64,000 bases of DNA from Bacteroidota bacterium (GTDB taxonomy: Bacteria > Bacteroidota > Bacteroidia > Flavobacteriales > Weeksellaceae). The notes beneath the pieces are model-generated. The model was given only the letters and a program-made list of their open reading frames with translations. It did not search any database and was not told where the DNA came from. Position 1 is the first letter of the stretch, and each line of letters starts with the position of its first letter. This document shows, in pieces, positions 35,380-47,043 of this stretch. The stretch is taken from the NCBI GenBank assembly GCA_023423715.1, contig JAFAFC010000035.1:1-64000 (forward strand), given 5' to 3'. The translations under genes were made by a program, and so were the position numbers.

Positions 35380-37533
35380 ATGAGTCCACATAAAAAAATT
35401 ACATTTTTTACTTTTCTATTAATTTCAATTTTCAGCTTTTCCCAAAACTTCAATTCAGTAAAGGAATTGGCGAATCGGCAGTTTCCTTGGTTGAAGAATA
35501 AAGTGGTCGTTAAAAAACTAAAGAATAACAATTCCAAAGATGGTTTCGAAATTCAAACCAAAGGGAATAAATTACATATTTCCGCAACTTCTGTCAGTGC
35601 GGCTTCCAAAGGTTTAGATTATTATGTGAAAACCTACGCCCATCAAAGCATCTCGCATATGGGAGACAATGTTCAGAATTTAACGTCATTACCTCAAATT
35701 AAAGGGGTGATTCATAAAGATTCTGAGGTGAAATACCGCTATGCTCTGAATTATTGTACGATAAACTACTCTTTTAGTTTTTACACTTGGAAAGACTGGG
35801 AAAAAGAGTTGGACTGGATGGCTCTTAATGGAGTTAATATTATGATAGCACCTGTTGGAACGGAGCAAGTTTGGTACAATACATTGGTGAAATTGGGCTA
35901 TACCGATGCACAAGCACGCGAGTTTATTCCAGGGCCAGGTTTTACGGCTTGGTGGCTCATGGGAAATCTTGAAGGTTGGGGCGGAGTAATGAGTAATGCT
36001 CAAATCAAACAGCAAGCAGATCTGCAAAAGAAGATTCTTAAAAGAATGAATGATCTTGGGATTGAGCCAATTTTGCAAGGTTTCTACGGAATGGTTCCTC
36101 ATGATTTAGGACAAAAATTAGAAGCATTTAAAGATGCACCCATTATTGATCAAGGAAAATGGGTATTTACTGAGTTTACACGACCGGGAATTTTAGTTCC
36201 TACAACGCCTCATTTTAAGAAAATTGCTGATGTTTATTATTCTGAAATGAAGAAATTGTACGGAAACGATATTCATTATTTTGGAGGTGAGCCTTTTCAT
36301 GAAGGTGGAAAATCAAAAGATGTCAATATCGCTGAAGTTGGACATCAAGTACAGGAAGTAATGCAAAGTCATTACCCGAATAGTTCTTGGGTTTTGCAAG
36401 GTTGGCAGAAGAATCCTTCCGATGAATTGCTGAAAGGTTTGAAGAAAGAAAATGTACTTATCATTGAGCTTTTTGGTGAAAACACCGATAATTGGAATCA
36501 AAGAAAAGGCTATAACGGAACATCATTCATTTGGTCTAACGTGAGTAATTTCGGTGAGAAAAATGGATTGTATGGGAAATTGCAACGGTTTATTGATGAG
36601 GTTTTCCGAATTAAAGCAAGTCCATATAAAGCAAATCTTGCCGGAGTTGGAATTATTCCTGAAGGCATTATCAACAATCCAGTGGCGTATGAGTTAATGC
36701 TGGATTTGGCTTGGCATGCAGAAAAACCAAACCTTGATTCTTGGTTAGAAAAGTATTCAATTTCAAGATACGGAAAATCAAATCCAAAAATTATCGAAGC
36801 TTGGAAAGAATTTGCGCAAACGGTGTATTCTAATCCAGAAGTGTATCAAGAAGGGCCTTCAGAAAGTGTTTTCTGTGCGAGACCTTCCTTAAAAATTAAG
36901 TCGGTTTCTTCTTGGGGAACTCGAAAACGTAATTACGATATTGAGCGTTTTAGAAAAGCGGTACGCGTTTTTGCTTCGGTTCAAAATGAATTCAAGAATA
37001 GCGAAACATATCAAAATGATTTAATTGATTTTCTTCGTCAAGTTTGGGCAGATAAAGGAGACGCTGCGTATGCAGACCTCGTTCAAGCGATAGAATCCAA
37101 AAATACAACGGCAATTTCCACTTCAGGTGATCAGTTTTTGCAAATGGTTAAAATTCAAGATGAATTGTTAAGTAGAGGAGAATTTTTTACGTTAAATCGT
37201 TGGTTGGGTCAAGCGAAAGATTATGGACAAAACCTTCCCGATAAAGATCAAGTGCTGTATAATGCAAAATCTCAAATTACCTACTGGGGGCCAGACAATC
37301 TACCGAAAACGACTTTGAGGAATTATGCGCATAAAGAATGGAACGGCTTATTAGGTTCGCTGTACTACGATCGTTGGAAATTATTCATCGATAATGCGAA
37401 AAATAACCAAATTACACATTCCGCAACGTTCTATGAAATGGAGGTTAAATGGTCTAAAAATCAGGATCAACCTTCAACTAAAAAAGTCGATGAAGAAAAA
37501 TTTTTACAACTTCAAGAAACAATTCTTAAATAA
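35380..37533 (+). CDS. Alpha-N-acetylglucosaminidase, glycoside hydrolase family 89
   Basis: A 717-residue exported enzyme of the NAGLU family that removes terminal alpha-linked GlcNAc. The open frame extends to 35299, but that region is the previous terminator; the ATG at 35380 gives a proper signal peptide ([10 protein letters not shown]... FSFSQ). GH89 signatures include [42 protein letters not shown] (NLxxWGG) and the [10 protein letters not shown] active-site region. The M1 peptidase gene follows at 26 nt, so the pair is probably cotranscribed. The natural substrate (host glycans or cell wall) is not known. Confidence 0.93.
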   Translation: MSPHKKITFFTFLLISIFSFSQNFNSVKELANRQFPWLKNKVVVKKLKNNNSKDGFEIQTKGNKLHISATSVSAASKGLDYYVKTYAHQSISHMGDNVQNLTSLPQIKGVIHKDSEVKYRYALNYCTINYSFSFYTWKDWEKELDWMALNGVNIMIAPVGTEQVWYNTLVKLGYTDAQAREFIPGPGFTAWWLMGNLEGWGGVMSNAQIKQQADLQKKILKRMNDLGIEPILQGFYGMVPHDLGQKLEAFKDAPIIDQGKWVFTEFTRPGILVPTTPHFKKIADVYYSEMKKLYGNDIHYFGGEPFHEGGKSKDVNIAEVGHQVQEVMQSHYPNSSWVLQGWQKNPSDELLKGLKKENVLIIELFGENTDNWNQRKGYNGTSFIWSNVSNFGEKNGLYGKLQRFIDEVFRIKASPYKANLAGVGIIPEGIINNPVAYELMLDLAWHAEKPNLDSWLEKYSISRYGKSNPKIIEAWKEFAQTVYSNPEVYQEGPSESVFCARPSLKIKSVSSWGTRKRNYDIERFRKAVRVFASVQNEFKNSETYQNDLIDFLRQVWADKGDAAYADLVQAIESKNTTAISTSGDQFLQMVKIQDELLSRGEFFTLNRWLGQAKDYGQNLPDKDQVLYNAKSQITYWGPDNLPKTTLRNYAHKEWNGLLGSLYYDRWKLFIDNAKNNQITHSATFYEMEVKWSKNQDQPSTKKVDEEKFLQLQETILK

Positions 37534-37559
37534 TTGCTACCTATACTAAAAGTAAGTTT

Positions 37560-39773
37560 ATGAAAAATTTGAAAATTGCAGCATCATTTTTGATTTTTGC
37601 TTTTTCGTTTAGTCATATTTCGGCTCAAGAAGCGGATAAATATAGCTACACGGAGGCTTTTAAACCCATTTATTCCACATTTGCAACGGAAACCCGTTCT
37701 GCAAGTGGGCAGCCAGGACATAACTACTGGCAAAATAAAGCCGATTACAAGCTGAAAGCGACTTTGAACGACGAGAAAAAAGAAATCACAGGAAGTACAG
37801 AGATTACCTATACCAATAATAGTTTCGATAATCTTGGATTTCTATGGTTGCAATTGGATCAGAATTTATTTAAAAAAGATTCACGGGGAAATTCGGTAAT
37901 CCCAATGGGAGGAAGTAGAAATGGAGCCAAAGGTCAAGCTTTTGACGGCGGTTACACGATTTCTTCGATTGAAATTACAACCTTGAATGGAAAAAAAATA
38001 AAAGTTAACCCAACGTATCGAATTTCTGACACTCGAATGCAAATTGATCTTCCACAAGATTTGAAAGCTAAAGGTGGCGTTGTTAATTTGAAAATCAATT
38101 ATTCATTTGTCTCTCCAGATTATGGATCAGATAGAATGGGCGTTCAAGAAACGAAAAACGGAAAAATTTTCATTGTTGCCCAGTGGTATCCAAGAATGTG
38201 TGTTTATGATGATGTTATGGGATGGAACACCCTTCCGTACCTTGGTGCAGGGGAATTTTATTTAGAGTATGGAGATTTTACAGCAGAATTTACCGTTCCG
38301 TCCAACCATTTTGTAGTCGCTTCTGGTGAGTTGCTCAATGAAAAAGAAGTATATACTTCCGATCAAGTTAAAAAATGGAACGAAGCGAAGAATAGTGAGA
38401 AAACCGTGATGATTCGTTCAGCTGCTGAAGTGGATAATGCTCCAAAAACAGCTTCAGGAACGAAAACTTGGAAATATAAAATGGATAATTCGCGTGATTT
38501 TGCTTGGGCGTCTTCGCCAGCTTTTATTTTAGATGCGGCACGAATTAACCTTCCATCAGGAAAAAAATCATTGGCGATTTCGGCTTATCCAGTTGAGAGT
38601 AACGGAAATAACGGTTGGGAACGTTCAACAGAATATACAAAAGCATCAATCGAACATTATTCAAAACAATGGTTTGAATATCCGTATCCAGCAGCGACTA
38701 ACGTAGCAGGAAATGCGGGCGGAATGGAATATCCGGGAATTGTTTTCTGCCACATGAACTCAAAAGGTGAAGATTTGTGGGGAGTTACGGATCACGAATT
38801 TGGCCATATTTGGTTCCCGATGATTGTGGGTTCCAACGAAAGAATGCATGCGTGGATGGATGAGGGATTCAATACCTTTATTAACGGAATTTCTACAGAA
38901 AATTTCAACAAAGGAGAATACCATCATGATCAACCATTGCAATCGATGTCGTTTTTCTTTAACAATCCACGTTTTGAAGCGGTAGAAACAGCTCCTGATA
39001 ATATGAAAGAATCCAATTTGGGAGCGTTAGCGTATTATAAGCCGGGAGCGGGATTGCAGATTTTACGTGATAATATTTTAGGAAAAGAAGTTTTCGACAA
39101 AGCGTTTAAAGAATATATCAAGCGTTGGGCGTACAAGCACCCAACTCCAGATGATTTCTTCCGCACCATGGAAAATGTTTCGGGCGAAGATTTATCCTAT
39201 TTCTGGAGAGGCTGGTACCTTAATCGTTGGAAAATTGATCAAGCAATAACGAACGTATCTTACGTTAATGGCGACTATAAGCAAGGTTCAACATATGCTG
39301 TAGAAAATATTGGAAAACTTCCAATGCCAATGGAGCTGGAAATTAAATTCAAAGATGGTAGTAAAGAAACAACGAAACTTCCTGTCGAAGTTTGGAAACG
39401 TAACACCGAGTGGAAATTTAAACTTCCTACAACGAAGGAAATTGAGTCTGTGACTATTGATCCTAAGAAAAGCTTACCTGATGCAAACCCTGGAAACAAC
39501 ACATTTAGCCTAACGGGTAATGCAGAAAAAATTAGTTTAAAAGATTATGTTGGTTCGTATGCATCGAAAGGAGTTCCTATGAAATTCACTCTAAAAGAAG
39601 AAAATAATCAATTAATGGCTCAAGCTACTGGCCAAGGTTTTTTCCCATTGACGTATGAGGGTGAAGGGAAATTTACCTTCGGTTTAGCAGGAATTGAAAT
39701 CAAATTTGCAAAAGACAAAAAGAGTTTTGATTTCACGCAAAGTGGAAAAACGGCAAAGTTTACCCGCGAATAA
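37560..39773 (+). CDS. M1 family zinc aminopeptidase
   Basis: A 737-residue exported gluzincin with signal peptide 1-22 (ISAQ). The exopeptidase motif reads GGMEY (387-391), the zinc site HEFGH is at 412-416 and the third ligand Glu435 sits exactly 19 residues after it in WMDEGFNTF. The C-terminal 65 residues form a small beta-rich extra domain ([13 protein letters not shown]...). Predicted periplasmic or surface aminopeptidase. It lies downstream of the GH89 gene and ends at a terminator. Confidence 0.94.
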   Translation: MKNLKIAASFLIFAFSFSHISAQEADKYSYTEAFKPIYSTFATETRSASGQPGHNYWQNKADYKLKATLNDEKKEITGSTEITYTNNSFDNLGFLWLQLDQNLFKKDSRGNSVIPMGGSRNGAKGQAFDGGYTISSIEITTLNGKKIKVNPTYRISDTRMQIDLPQDLKAKGGVVNLKINYSFVSPDYGSDRMGVQETKNGKIFIVAQWYPRMCVYDDVMGWNTLPYLGAGEFYLEYGDFTAEFTVPSNHFVVASGELLNEKEVYTSDQVKKWNEAKNSEKTVMIRSAAEVDNAPKTASGTKTWKYKMDNSRDFAWASSPAFILDAARINLPSGKKSLAISAYPVESNGNNGWERSTEYTKASIEHYSKQWFEYPYPAATNVAGNAGGMEYPGIVFCHMNSKGEDLWGVTDHEFGHIWFPMIVGSNERMHAWMDEGFNTFINGISTENFNKGEYHHDQPLQSMSFFFNNPRFEAVETAPDNMKESNLGALAYYKPGAGLQILRDNILGKEVFDKAFKEYIKRWAYKHPTPDDFFRTMENVSGEDLSYFWRGWYLNRWKIDQAITNVSYVNGDYKQGSTYAVENIGKLPMPMELEIKFKDGSKETTKLPVEVWKRNTEWKFKLPTTKEIESVTIDPKKSLPDANPGNNTFSLTGNAEKISLKDYVGSYASKGVPMKFTLKEENNQLMAQATGQGFFPLTYEGEGKFTFGLAGIEIKFAKDKKSFDFTQSGKTAKFTRE

Positions 39774-39789
39774 AAAGAAACGAAGTATA

Positions 39790-39824
39790 AAAAAAACCGA
39801 TAGTGGAAACTGTCGGTTTTTTTA
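39790..39824 (+). terminator. Rho-independent terminator
   Basis: AAAACCGATAGT and ACTGTCGGTTTT form a 12-bp stem with one G-T type wobble around GGAA, followed by a T run. Confidence 0.9.
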
Positions 39825-39845
39825 TTTACGTTAGGAATTGTTTGT

Positions 39846-39853
39846 TACCTTTG
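39846..39853 (+). promoter_or_regulatory. -7 promoter element TACCTTTG for the EEP-family gene
   Basis: Perfect TAnnTTTG match 17 nt before the ATG at 39871 and inside the longest open frame (TTG at 39838), so the ATG is the real start. Confidence 0.6.
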
Positions 39854-39870
39854 GTTTTCAAATTAAAATT

Positions 39871-40704
39871 ATGAGAAAATATCTTTCTATTGTTATGTTG
39901 GGGTTGGTTCCAATGCTGTTTGGGCAACAGTTTAAAGTGATGACGTTTAATATTCGTTTGTCATTGGATTCGGATAAAGAAAATGCTTGGACGAAGAGAA
40001 AAGACGATGCGATGGGCTTAATGGCGTATTATCATCCAGATATTATGGGGGTTCAAGAAGCGCTTCCACAGCAAATGCGTGATATTAAAGCAAAATTGAC
40101 CAATTATGATTATATCGGAGTCGGTCGTGATGATGGGAAAGACGCTGGGGAATATTCCGCTATTTTTTATGATAAAAAACGATTAAAGGTTTTAGAATCG
40201 GGTACGTTTTGGTTAAGTGAGACGCCAGATGTTCCATCGAAAGGTTGGGATGCGGCTTATCCAAGAATTTGTACGTATGGTTTGTTTAAAGATTCCAAAA
40301 CAGGAAAGAAATTTTGGGCGTTGAACTTGCATTTTGACCACGTGGGAAATGTAGCTCGCGTAAAGTCTTCCCAAATGATTTTGGAACGTATCAAAAAGAT
40401 GAATCCAAAAAATTATGCTTTGGTTCTAACAGGGGATTTCAACTTGACAGAAGATACGGAACCGATTCAAATTATGTCAAAATCGTTGGATGATTCTTTC
40501 TATCATTCAAAAACACCGCATTACGGTCCAAAAGCAACTTGGCAAGCATTTGATTTCAATACCATTGCAAAAGATCGTATTGATTATATTTTTGTAAAAG
40601 GATTTACGGTACTTTCAAATCGTACGATTAACGACCGAAGAAGTAATAATCTATATCCTTCGGATCATTTTCCTGTTTTAGCAGAAATTACATTTACTAA
40701 GTAA
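39871..40704 (+). CDS. Exported endonuclease/exonuclease/phosphatase family protein
   Basis: A 277-residue protein, started at the ATG at 39871 because this exposes a clean signal peptide (MRKYLSIVMLGLVPMLFGQ) and sits after the -7 element. EEP-fold motifs are all present: FNIRLSLD near the start, GVQEALPQQ (metal Glu), LNLHFDHVG, LTGDFNLTED, RIDYIFVKG and YPSDHFPVLAEI (general-base Asp-His). The substrate may be DNA, a sugar phosphate or a phospholipid; many exported Bacteroidota members are unassigned. The next gene follows at 26 nt. Confidence 0.9.
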   Translation: MRKYLSIVMLGLVPMLFGQQFKVMTFNIRLSLDSDKENAWTKRKDDAMGLMAYYHPDIMGVQEALPQQMRDIKAKLTNYDYIGVGRDDGKDAGEYSAIFYDKKRLKVLESGTFWLSETPDVPSKGWDAAYPRICTYGLFKDSKTGKKFWALNLHFDHVGNVARVKSSQMILERIKKMNPKNYALVLTGDFNLTEDTEPIQIMSKSLDDSFYHSKTPHYGPKATWQAFDFNTIAKDRIDYIFVKGFTVLSNRTINDRRSNNLYPSDHFPVLAEITFTK

Positions 40705-40730
40705 ATTAATTTTTTATATTTTTATTCGGT

Positions 40731-42836
40731 TTGAAAACAAAATTACTCCTGTTGTTGATCTTGTTAAGCTTTGGGTTTTTATCTAAGGCTCAATTATGCG
40801 GTGGTTCATTTGGAGATCCTGTTTTCAAGGAAGATTTTGGTTCTGTTGCGACTTCTAGTCAGGTTGTTTCAGGTCCTTTGCAAGCGCCTGCATCTACATC
40901 TTATACGTATTCATCCAGTTTTCCACCGAATGATGGGCAATATACGATCACGAATTTTACTCAACAATACAGTGGTTGGGCGTGGGTGAGTATGGAAGAT
41001 AATACGGTAGATGATGCTGGTCGATCTGGGAATATGCTTGTAGTTAATGCAAGTCATACCGCTGGCGAATTCTACAGAAGGAGAGTGTCTACACTTTGTC
41101 CAAATCAAGTATATCGGTTTTCGGCATATATTTTAAACTTAATTCAACCTGGTTTTAATCAGATAAACCCCAATGTAACGATGCGGATTTTGAGTAGTTC
41201 GGGAGCGGTTTTGGGTGAAGTAAGTACGGGTGATATTGCGGAGGATCAAGAATGGCGAAATTATTATATTGATTTTCGATCTTCAGCTGCTTCAGGTGAT
41301 GTTGATGTGGTTTTAATAAATAATGCAGCTGGAGGAATAGGGAATGATTTGGCTATAGACGATATCACCTTTAGCCCATGTGGTGCGGCGGTGTCACTTT
41401 CTGCGGATAAGCCTGTTTTTTCAGGTGTGTGCGATAATACTGCTAGCTTTGAGATGAAAGCGGATGTTCCATCTTCTGCATTTACTGACCTAAGATATAT
41501 TTGGCAAAAAAGCACCGATAACGGTAAAACTTGGCAAGATGTGACTGGTCCAACAACGAATTCGAAGTTTGCAGTAAGTTCGGGGTCGTATATTAACGGA
41601 GATCAATACCGCTATGTTGTGGCTGAGCAAACAAATATACTCTCACCGAGTTGCCGTATTGCGTCAGAACCTTCTACGGTTCAGGTTTTAGGATATCCTG
41701 AAAAACCGGATAAAAAAACCTTTAATTTCTGTATAGGTTCTGCAGATATAATTACAGGTGGACATAATATTAAATGGTATTCCACGGAGACTTCTAATGA
41801 CGGTTCTTTTACGGCGCCTATTGTAGATACTTCGAAGCTTGATAACTACAGTTTATGGATTAGCCAAACGCTAAACGGTTGTGAAAGTCCTCGACAAGAG
41901 ATATTTGTTAATATTGGTAGTGTTCCACCGCAACCTACGGCTTCAAATATCACGGTCTGTCAAGGTGATATCGCTCCAGTTCTTACAGCAACTGGAACTA
42001 ATTTAAGATGGTACACGCATCAGACTGGAGGTTCGGTTTACATGCAGACGCCAATTATAGATACGAGTAAACCGGGTGTTACTTCGTATTGGGTTTCTCA
42101 AAATACGTTTTGTGAAGGTTTACGCAGCGAAGTCAAAGTGACTGTTGTTCCTGCGCCAGTTCCGAATACATCCTTGGAAGCATCGCTTTGCGATGGAGAT
42201 CTTATTACCTTGGATGCGGGAGCTGGATTTGCATCGTACGAATGGTTGGTCGATACACCTGTTTTTTCAAGATATTTACAAGTTACAGAAAGGGGAGTTT
42301 ATAAAGTGAAAGTTTCGAATTCAAATGGATGTTCTGCAATATTTGATTATGAAGTTAAGTCTGGAGTTACTCCAGAATTCGTTAAAATAATAAGTGGAGA
42401 TTCGTTTATTGAAGTTGTCGCAACTGGAGGAACTCCACCATATCAGTACTCCATGGATGGTGTTAAATGGCAAGATTCGCCAAAATTTAATTCGCTTAAA
42501 TCTGGGAAATATAAAGTTTACGTCAAATCGCAACTGAATACATGCATTGCAGTTGGAGAAACAACCGTTATTTCGGTTCCAAATTTTATTTCTCCTAATA
42601 ATGATGGGAAGAATGATGTTTTTTCAATTCCTTTTCTTAGTGATTATCCCAATGCAACGCTTACGATATCAGATCGGCATGGGAAAACAATGTTTTCTTC
42701 CGTTAAAGAAAATACAATGATTTGGAACGGAATGTATCAGAATAGACCTGTTCCTTCGGATTCGTATTGGTATCATCTTGATTTTGGGAACGGTTCAGAA
42801 AGAACCGGATGGCTTTTAGTGAAAAATAGAGATTAA
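40731..42836 (+). CDS. T9SS type B sorting domain surface protein, TTG start
   Basis: A 701-residue exported protein. The start is the TTG at 40731: it exposes a proper signal peptide (KTKLLLLLILLSFGFLSKAQ) and no ATG is available in that stretch. An EDFG-type beta-sandwich domain occupies about 30-215 and Ig-like segments follow to about 600. The last 85 residues are the gliding-motility-associated type B sorting domain, with the hallmark ISPNNDGKNDVF near 620-632 and YWYHLDFGNG near the end. It should be secreted by the type IX system and attached at the surface. The ligand is unknown. Confidence 0.9.
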   Translation: MKTKLLLLLILLSFGFLSKAQLCGGSFGDPVFKEDFGSVATSSQVVSGPLQAPASTSYTYSSSFPPNDGQYTITNFTQQYSGWAWVSMEDNTVDDAGRSGNMLVVNASHTAGEFYRRRVSTLCPNQVYRFSAYILNLIQPGFNQINPNVTMRILSSSGAVLGEVSTGDIAEDQEWRNYYIDFRSSAASGDVDVVLINNAAGGIGNDLAIDDITFSPCGAAVSLSADKPVFSGVCDNTASFEMKADVPSSAFTDLRYIWQKSTDNGKTWQDVTGPTTNSKFAVSSGSYINGDQYRYVVAEQTNILSPSCRIASEPSTVQVLGYPEKPDKKTFNFCIGSADIITGGHNIKWYSTETSNDGSFTAPIVDTSKLDNYSLWISQTLNGCESPRQEIFVNIGSVPPQPTASNITVCQGDIAPVLTATGTNLRWYTHQTGGSVYMQTPIIDTSKPGVTSYWVSQNTFCEGLRSEVKVTVVPAPVPNTSLEASLCDGDLITLDAGAGFASYEWLVDTPVFSRYLQVTERGVYKVKVSNSNGCSAIFDYEVKSGVTPEFVKIISGDSFIEVVATGGTPPYQYSMDGVKWQDSPKFNSLKSGKYKVYVKSQLNTCIAVGETTVISVPNFISPNNDGKNDVFSIPFLSDYPNATLTISDRHGKTMFSSVKENTMIWNGMYQNRPVPSDSYWYHLDFGNGSERTGWLLVKNRD

Positions 42837-42842
42837 GTAAAT

Positions 42843-42876
42843 AAAAAACCTCCGAAAATTCTTCGGAGGTTTTTTT
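42843..42876 (+). terminator. Rho-independent terminator
   Basis: CCTCCGAA (42849-42856) and TTCGGAGG (42862-42869) form the core, extended by the A6/T7 flanks. Ends the T9SS cargo gene. Confidence 0.93.
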
Positions 42877-42907
42877 CGATCATTATTTGGATGACTATTT
42901 AATGAAA

Positions 42908-42935
42908 AACCCTGAATTCAAAAGAACTCAGGGTT
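42908..42935 (-). terminator. Rho-independent terminator, minus strand, for clpB
   Basis: AACCCTGA (42908-42915) and TCAGGGTT (42928-42935) plus an inner TTC/GAA pairing. On the minus strand the stem is followed by TTTTTC, so it serves clpB, which ends about 100 nt away. Confidence 0.75.
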
Positions 42936-43031
42936 AAAAACACAAATAATGAAATTAAATTTATCTCTTTTATAAAGGCGAATATCGTGCCTTATTATGT
43001 TAACTAAAGTTAAACTTTTGTTAGTGTTTTG

Positions 43032-45626
43032 TTACTTTTCCGTCGGTCTAAAAACCAACCCACTTTCTGGGAAGAAATCCATTGTGATTCTGTCACCGTC
43101 GTTGACGTTTCCTGCTAAGATTTCTTTAGATAACTTGTTCAAAACGTCTTGCTGAATGACTCTTTTTAAAGGTCTTGCTCCAAAAGCAGGGTCGTAACCT
43201 TTGTTCATTAAATAATCCAAAGCGTCCTGAGTTGCAGTCATCATAATGTTTCTTTGCGCCAAAAGTGTATTCAAACCTCGTAATTGATATTGAACGATTT
43301 TCCCAATATTCTTTTTGGTTAAAGGTTGGAAAAGGACGATTTCATCAATTCTGTTCAAGAACTCTGGTCTTAAACTTTGTTTTAAAAGGTCAAAAACTTC
43401 TTCTCTCGTTTTGTCAAGAACTTCATCAAAATTGTTGTCATCTAATTTTTCAAAATTTTCTTGAATTAAATGCGAACCTAAATTCGAAGTCATAATAATT
43501 ATCGAATTCTTGAAATTCACCACACGCCCTTTATTATCGGTTAAACGACCATCGTCCAAAACTTGCAACAAAGTATTGAAAACATCGGGATGCGCTTTTT
43601 CAATTTCGTCCAAAAGCACCACTGAATAAGGTCTTCTTCTTACAGCTTCCGTCAATTGTCCACCTTCATCGTAACCAACGTATCCTGGAGGCGCACCAAC
43701 CAAACGAGAAACGCTGTGACGCTCCTGATATTCGCTCATATCAATTCTCGTCATATTGTTTTCGTCATCGAAAAGCAATTCTGCCAAGGCTTTTGCCAAC
43801 TCGGTTTTCCCAACACCTGTTGTTCCTAAAAATAAGAACGAACCAATTGGTTTTTTGTCATCGCTCAAACCAGCTCTGTTTCTTCTAATCGCATCTGCTA
43901 CAGCTTGTATCGCTTCATCCTGACCAACCACACGTTTGTGCAACTCGTTTTCCAAGTGCAATAATTTTTCTCTTTCAGATTGAATTAATTTGGTAACCGG
44001 AATTCCAGTCCATTTTCCAATCACTTCGGCGATGTTTTCAGAAGTTACTTCTTCTTTAATCAATTCATTTTGATGGTTTTGCATTTCTAATTCTTGTTTT
44101 TGCAAATTATCTTCTTTTTCGCGAAGTTTTCCGTATTGTATTTCAGCAACTTTTGCGTAGTCACCAGCTCTTGAAGCACGTTCAGCTTCCAGTTTTAAAG
44201 CTTCAATTTCTTTTTTAATGTTGGTTAAATCTTCCGATTTTTGCTTCTCTTTTAACCATTTTGCATTAATATCATTTCTTTGTTCGGTAATTTTCGATAA
44301 ATCCTCTTTCAAATGGTCGATTTTCGTTTGGTTGCCTTCTCTCGAAATTGCAGCCAATTCGATTTCCATTTGCATGATTTTTCTATCCAAAACGTCCAAT
44401 TCTTCAGGCTTAGAATTGATTTCCATTCTCAATTTTGCTGAAGCTTCATCAATTAAGTCGATGGCTTTATCTGGTAAAAATCGGTCAGAAATATAACGCT
44501 GCGACATTTCTACTGCCGCAATAATCGCTTCGTCTTTGATGCGAACTTTGTGGTGCGCTTCGTATTTATCTTTAATACCTCTCAAAATCGAAATCGCAGA
44601 TTCCGTATCTGGCTCTTCCACCATTACCTTTTGGAAACGTCTTTCAAGAGCTTTATCTTTTTCAAAATATTTTTGATATTCATTTAAAGTGGTTGCTCCA
44701 ATTGCTCTTAGTTCTCCTCTTGCTAAAGCGGGTTTCAAGATATTTGCGGCGTCCATTGCACCTTCTCCACCTCCAGCGCCCACCAAAGTGTGGATTTCGT
44801 CGATGAAAAGAATAATTTGTCCATCAGATTTGGTTACTTCATTTACCACCGATTTCAAACGCTCTTCAAATTCACCTTTGTATTTTGCACCAGCAATTAA
44901 GGCTCCCATGTCTAATGAATAAAGAGTTTTATCCATCAAGTTTTCTGGAACGTCACCCGAAATGATTCGGTGTGCGATACCTTCTGCAATCGCCGTTTTA
45001 CCAACACCAGGTTCCCCGATAAGGATTGGGTTATTTTTAGTTCTTCTCGAAAGAATTTGCAAAACTCTACGGATTTCTTCATCACGACCGATAACAGGGT
45101 CTAATTTCCCTTCGGCAGCGAGTTCATTAAAGTTTTTTGCGTATTTATTTAAACTTTGATAGGTTTCCTCAGAACTTGCAGAAGTCGCTTTCGAGCCTTT
45201 ACGAAGTTCTTTAATTCCGCCTTCCAAAAGGCTTTTGGTAACGCCCATGTCTTTTAACATTTGCGAAACGGGAGAATTCACTTCAATTAAAGACAACCAA
45301 AGATGCTCGATGGTTACGAACTCGTCGCCCATTTTCTTAGCGATATTCGGTGCGTCCAGCAAAACTTTGTTTGCATTTTGGGAAAGATAAATGTTTCCAC
45401 CTTCAACTTTTGGAAGTTTCTCGATGCTTTCGCGGTTTCTGGCTCTCACCAAATCGGCGTCAGCTTCGGATTTTTTTAAAAGGAAAGGCGATATATTTTC
45501 ATCCACTTGGAAGATTCCTTCCAAAAGATGTTGCGGTTCAATCTGTTGGTTGCCAAACTCCATCGCTACTTGTTGTGCAGCTTGGATGGCTTCTTGTGAT
45601 TTTACTGTGTATTGATTTAAGTTCAT
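43032..45626 (-). CDS. clpB: ATP-dependent chaperone ClpB (protein disaggregase)
   Basis: An 864-residue Hsp100 disaggregase that works with DnaK to rescue aggregated proteins. Clp N-domain 1-145, first AAA+ domain with Walker A GEPGVGKT (204-211), the M-domain coiled coil (about 405-530), and second AAA+ domain with Walker A GTTGVGKT near residue 602; it ends without the ClpX-type recognition loops. Length is normal. Its own unit; the 261-nt upstream region has no perfect TAnnTTTG element on its strand, and I see no clear CIRCE-type heat-shock repeat. Confidence 0.97.
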   Translation of the reverse strand: MNLNQYTVKSQEAIQAAQQVAMEFGNQQIEPQHLLEGIFQVDENISPFLLKKSEADADLVRARNRESIEKLPKVEGGNIYLSQNANKVLLDAPNIAKKMGDEFVTIEHLWLSLIEVNSPVSQMLKDMGVTKSLLEGGIKELRKGSKATSASSEETYQSLNKYAKNFNELAAEGKLDPVIGRDEEIRRVLQILSRRTKNNPILIGEPGVGKTAIAEGIAHRIISGDVPENLMDKTLYSLDMGALIAGAKYKGEFEERLKSVVNEVTKSDGQIILFIDEIHTLVGAGGGEGAMDAANILKPALARGELRAIGATTLNEYQKYFEKDKALERRFQKVMVEEPDTESAISILRGIKDKYEAHHKVRIKDEAIIAAVEMSQRYISDRFLPDKAIDLIDEASAKLRMEINSKPEELDVLDRKIMQMEIELAAISREGNQTKIDHLKEDLSKITEQRNDINAKWLKEKQKSEDLTNIKKEIEALKLEAERASRAGDYAKVAEIQYGKLREKEDNLQKQELEMQNHQNELIKEEVTSENIAEVIGKWTGIPVTKLIQSEREKLLHLENELHKRVVGQDEAIQAVADAIRRNRAGLSDDKKPIGSFLFLGTTGVGKTELAKALAELLFDDENNMTRIDMSEYQERHSVSRLVGAPPGYVGYDEGGQLTEAVRRRPYSVVLLDEIEKAHPDVFNTLLQVLDDGRLTDNKGRVVNFKNSIIIMTSNLGSHLIQENFEKLDDNNFDEVLDKTREEVFDLLKQSLRPEFLNRIDEIVLFQPLTKKNIGKIVQYQLRGLNTLLAQRNIMMTATQDALDYLMNKGYDPAFGARPLKRVIQQDVLNKLSKEILAGNVNDGDRITMDFFPESGLVFRPTEK

Positions 45627-45854
45627 ATATGTAATTGGTATTTTCTAAATTAATGTATTTGCAAAATAGAATTGCAAAAACTATACTTTTCGAATCAAAA
45701 CATATAATTATGTCAAAAATTCCGAAATTTTTAAAAACATTTATTTTGAATATGACAAAATTTCTTAATTTTTGATTTTTAAGTGAAATTGATATGCTTT
45801 TTTGACTTGTTTTACTGAATTAAATTTTGGTTTTCTACTTAACTGATTAATCTT

Positions 45855-45862
45855 TATATTTG
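45855..45862 (+). promoter_or_regulatory. -7 promoter element TATATTTG for the paa operon
   Basis: Perfect match 25 nt before the paaE ATG at 45888. A TTTG at 45826-45829 is a possible but rather distant -33 element. The rest of the 261-nt clpB-paaE gap is AT-rich and I see no clear operator. Confidence 0.6.
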
Positions 45863-45887
45863 GAATCAGCACTTAATAGAAATTTTC

Positions 45888-46976
45888 ATGCAGCATTTTC
45901 ATCCACTTCGTGTGGCTCAATTAATCAAAGAAACCAACGATTGCGTACATATCGGTTTTGAAATTCCACAAGAGCTTAAACATGCTTTTTTGTTCAAGCA
46001 AGGTCAATACCTAACGGTGCGACACCTTGAAAATGGGGAAGATTTGCGCAGGTCGTATTCTATTGTGAACGCACCTTCGGAATCGTCGCAATTGGTAGAA
46101 GTTTTGGTTAAGAAACTTGAAAATGGAGTAGTTTCTTCTTTTTTGAATGATCATTTGGTTGAAAATCAAACATTAGAAGTTTTGGCGCCGCAAGGTCATT
46201 TTTACACCTATTATCACCCTTCAAACGAAAAGGTTTATGTAGGAATTGCTGCGGGAAGTGGTATTTCGCCTGTTTTATCTAATGTTGTTGAAGCTTTGCA
46301 TCAAGAGCCAAAAAGCTCAGCATATCTTTTCTTTAGCAATAAAAATACAAATCAAATTATCTTCAAAGAACGTATTGATGCGTTGGTTGAAAAGTTTCAA
46401 GGTCGTTTGAAAGTGGTTTATTTACTTTCTAGAGAGAAACATGTTGAAAATGAATTGTTTGAAGGACGAATTTCAGCCGAGAAATTGAATGCTTTACTCG
46501 AATTTTTTCCTGAGATTCCTGCGAAAGAAGCAACGTTCTTTATTTGTGGGCCAACGGATATGATTAAAAGTATCAGCACATTTCTGAAAGAAGACAAAAA
46601 AGTGCCGTCATTGCAAGTAATGTACGAATATTATACACCACCAGATGATGAAGAAAATGCAGAGAAAAGTGAAGAATTCAAGAAAATACCAAATATCGAA
46701 AGTTTCGTAACCTTGATTATCGACGACGACGAATATAATATCCATTTAAACTCCAAAAAGGAAAGTATTTTGGATAAAGCGTTGAAAGATCAATTGCCGG
46801 TTCCATTTGCTTGTAAAGGCGGCGTTTGTTGTACGTGTAAAGCGCAAGTGATGGAAGGTGAGGTGTTTATGGAAAAGAATTTTGCTTTGACAGAAGACGA
46901 AGTGGAACGCGGTTTTGTACTGACGTGTCAATGCCATCCTGTAACGAATATTGTGATGTTGAATTACGATGTATAA
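45888..46976 (+). CDS. paaE: Phenylacetyl-CoA epoxidase, reductase subunit PaaE
   Basis: A 362-residue NAD(P)H-dependent electron carrier for the PaaABC epoxidase. It has an FAD-binding barrel with RSYSIVN (55-61), an NAD(P) domain with GIAAGSGISPV (119-129) and CGPTDM (220-225), and a C-terminal plant-type [2Fe-2S] ferredoxin with Cys309, Cys314, Cys317 and Cys347. It comes first in this operon; in E. coli paaE follows paaD. The gene order is common in Flavobacteriia as far as I recall. Confidence 0.93.
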   Translation: MQHFHPLRVAQLIKETNDCVHIGFEIPQELKHAFLFKQGQYLTVRHLENGEDLRRSYSIVNAPSESSQLVEVLVKKLENGVVSSFLNDHLVENQTLEVLAPQGHFYTYYHPSNEKVYVGIAAGSGISPVLSNVVEALHQEPKSSAYLFFSNKNTNQIIFKERIDALVEKFQGRLKVVYLLSREKHVENELFEGRISAEKLNALLEFFPEIPAKEATFFICGPTDMIKSISTFLKEDKKVPSLQVMYEYYTPPDDEENAEKSEEFKKIPNIESFVTLIIDDDEYNIHLNSKKESILDKALKDQLPVPFACKGGVCCTCKAQVMEGEVFMEKNFALTEDEVERGFVLTCQCHPVTNIVMLNYDV

Positions 46977-47043
46977 GTCAACTAATCAGGTTTGCAATTT
47001 TATTGGTAACTTAGAAAAGGTTTAACTCTTAAAATTTAATCTG

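Noticed and set aside
44689..45634. Several plus-strand open frames of 65-94 codons opposite clpB
   Set aside because: They mirror conserved clpB coding sequence in other frames, with low-complexity translations and no ribosome sites.
45710..45775. A 21-codon frame (MSKIPKFLKTF...) in the clpB-paaE gap
   Set aside because: Very AT-rich, no promoter or ribosome site; not enough to support a gene.
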